A DNA stretch of 7,967 nucleotides from Legionellales bacterium UBA2469 (GTDB lineage: Bacteria > Pseudomonadota > Gammaproteobacteria > Legionellales > Legionellaceae): positions 10,337-18,303 of the forward strand of contig DDPL01000040.1 of NCBI GenBank assembly GCA_002342175.1. Reading direction: 5' to 3'. Position numbers and translations under genes: made by a program. Under the pieces are notes generated by a model that was not told where the DNA came from, did no database searches, and saw only the letters and a list, made by a program, of their open reading frames with translations. Positions 7,153 to 7,967 of this stretch are shown here, one piece after another; positions within the stretch are counted from its first letter, which is position 1; each line of letters opens with the position of its first letter.

Positions 7153-7967
7153 TTAATCCGTTTTTACAGGTAATATTTTCTTTTTTTGTGCAGATTGATG
7201 GCGCTCAGTGAGCTCAACATCAATATACCGATCGGTTGTTGCACTTGATGCATGTCCAGCATCATCACGAACGTGCTCTCGAGGACGAATTTTGACATCT
7301 TCAGAGATGCTGGTATGGCGTAACCAGTGTACCGTTGCAGCCGCCAATTGATCGGCATCTTCAAATTGCTTTTCTTGTCGCAAACGTTGTGCTGCTAAAT
7401 CAAAACAGGTTTGAATCAATCGACGAATGGTCACGGTATCTGATATGGGGCCATGACCTTTGATACGAGGAATTAGATATTGATTCTCGCCTGGGGAGGG
7501 TAAGGGAGGAAGGCCCAAAAATATTCGCCAGCGCTTCAGACTTTCTAGAACCATATCACTGACAGCAATTTGTCGACGTTTGTTGCCCTTTCCAACAGTT
7601 GTAAACCACCAATTGCCGTAGTGATCTTTTGAAAAATCATTCATGGTTGGAATCCATCGCGGGCTTGCCGTTAATTCCGAAATACGAAGATACATGCCAT
7701 ACATGCCATGAAGAATAAATCGAGTTCGCTCATGTTTATCTGGTTCTTTTTGGGCTAAAAGCTCAACAGTATCAAGAACGGTTTGCCACTGAAGTAAACT
7801 TAAACGACGAATTGGGGCGGCTTGTTGGTTTTTTTGAATGAATTTACTTTTCTGACGCATTAATGCAACCGGATTGATATCGATGTATTCATCGGAAATC
7901 AAATAGTTAAAGTAGGTGCTTAAGATAGCAAATATTTCTTGAATGGCACCTTGGGATAAGGCAAATG
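7153..7967 (-). CDS. Tyrosine recombinase/integrase, catalytic part (5' end outside window)
   Basis: The frame is open from the right edge to the TAA at 7155-7153. It gives 270 residues, which is most of the core-binding domain's end plus the whole catalytic domain; the N-terminus lies beyond the window. All the catalytic positions are visible (numbered from the first full codon): R94 in YLRISEL, K126 in TVGKGNKRR, H213 and R216 in HWLRHT, H238 in AGHAS, and the nucleophile Y247 in DRYIDVE. The enzyme should therefore be able to cut and rejoin DNA through a 3'-phosphotyrosine link. An internal TTG at 7902 could be mistaken for a start, but upstream codons (ending AILSTYFNYL) continue the usual helix of this family and INPVALMRQKSKF follows. 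The sequence is XerC/D-like in general plan, but I cannot say whether it serves a phage, an integrative element or a resident role. No tRNA or attachment site is visible next to it. Confidence 0.92.
   Translation of the reverse strand, partial: FALSQGAIQEIFAILSTYFNYLISDEYIDINPVALMRQKSKFIQKNQQAAPIRRLSLLQWQTVLDTVELLAQKEPDKHERTRFILHGMYGMYLRISELTASPRWIPTMNDFSKDHYGNWWFTTVGKGNKRRQIAVSDMVLESLKRWRIFLGLPPLPSPGENQYLIPRIKGHGPISDTVTIRRLIQTCFDLAAQRLRQEKQFEDADQLAAATVHWLRHTSISEDVKIRPREHVRDDAGHASSATTDRYIDVELTERHQSAQKKKILPVKTD

Noticed and set aside
7900..7902. TTG at 7902 as the true start of a short 249-residue recombinase
   Set aside because: The frame is open upstream to the window edge and encodes residues typical of the core-binding domain, so the gene is partial rather than short.
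1..7967. CRISPR array, insertion sequence or rRNA/tRNA genes
   Set aside because: No regularly spaced direct repeats, transposase motifs or terminal inverted repeats, and no conserved RNA gene sequences were seen on either strand.

Overview
The window is an AT-rich bacterial segment in which all five genes read on the minus strand. In transcription order (right to left) they are a tyrosine recombinase (cut by the right edge), a 521-residue orphan protein with a HAD-like N-terminus, valyl-tRNA synthetase (valS), a cN-II-type cytosolic 5'-nucleotidase, and the first 374 codons of mutS (cut by the left edge). The ValRS and MutS sequences look gammaproteobacterial. A bacterial cN-II-type nucleotidase is best known from Legionella, and the orphan resembles the HAD-like effector-type proteins common in Legionella and Coxiella relatives. 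I therefore infer a member of the Legionellales. This rests on remembered family resemblance, not on a database search.

Layout: 1-1122 mutS N-terminal part; 1123-1172 a short gap holding a plausible mutS promoter that runs into the end of the nucleotidase gene; 1173-2540 cN-II nucleotidase; 2541-2689 a gap with a perfect TATAAT box near the nucleotidase and a strong hairpin terminator just after valS; 2690-5455 valS; 5456-5534 a gap with a perfect 12-bp inverted repeat overlapping a probable extended -10 promoter for valS; 5535-7100 the orphan; 7101-7152 a gap with a hairpin followed by four T residues just before the orphan's ATG; 7153-7967 the recombinase.

The left two thirds is core metabolism (mismatch repair, purine nucleotide turnover, translation). 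Each of these genes appears to have its own promoter, and valS its own terminator, so they are neighbours rather than a tight functional operon. The right third looks like accessory DNA: a complete-looking recombinase catalytic domain followed by a lineage-specific protein. The join between core and accessory DNA would lie in the 79-bp gap before valS, which is also where the inverted repeat is. The main unknown here is the orphan, a two-part protein with all four HAD-like motif positions, a Ser/Thr-rich linker and a helical C-terminal half. No RNA genes, CRISPR arrays, insertion sequences or duplicated attachment sites were found.
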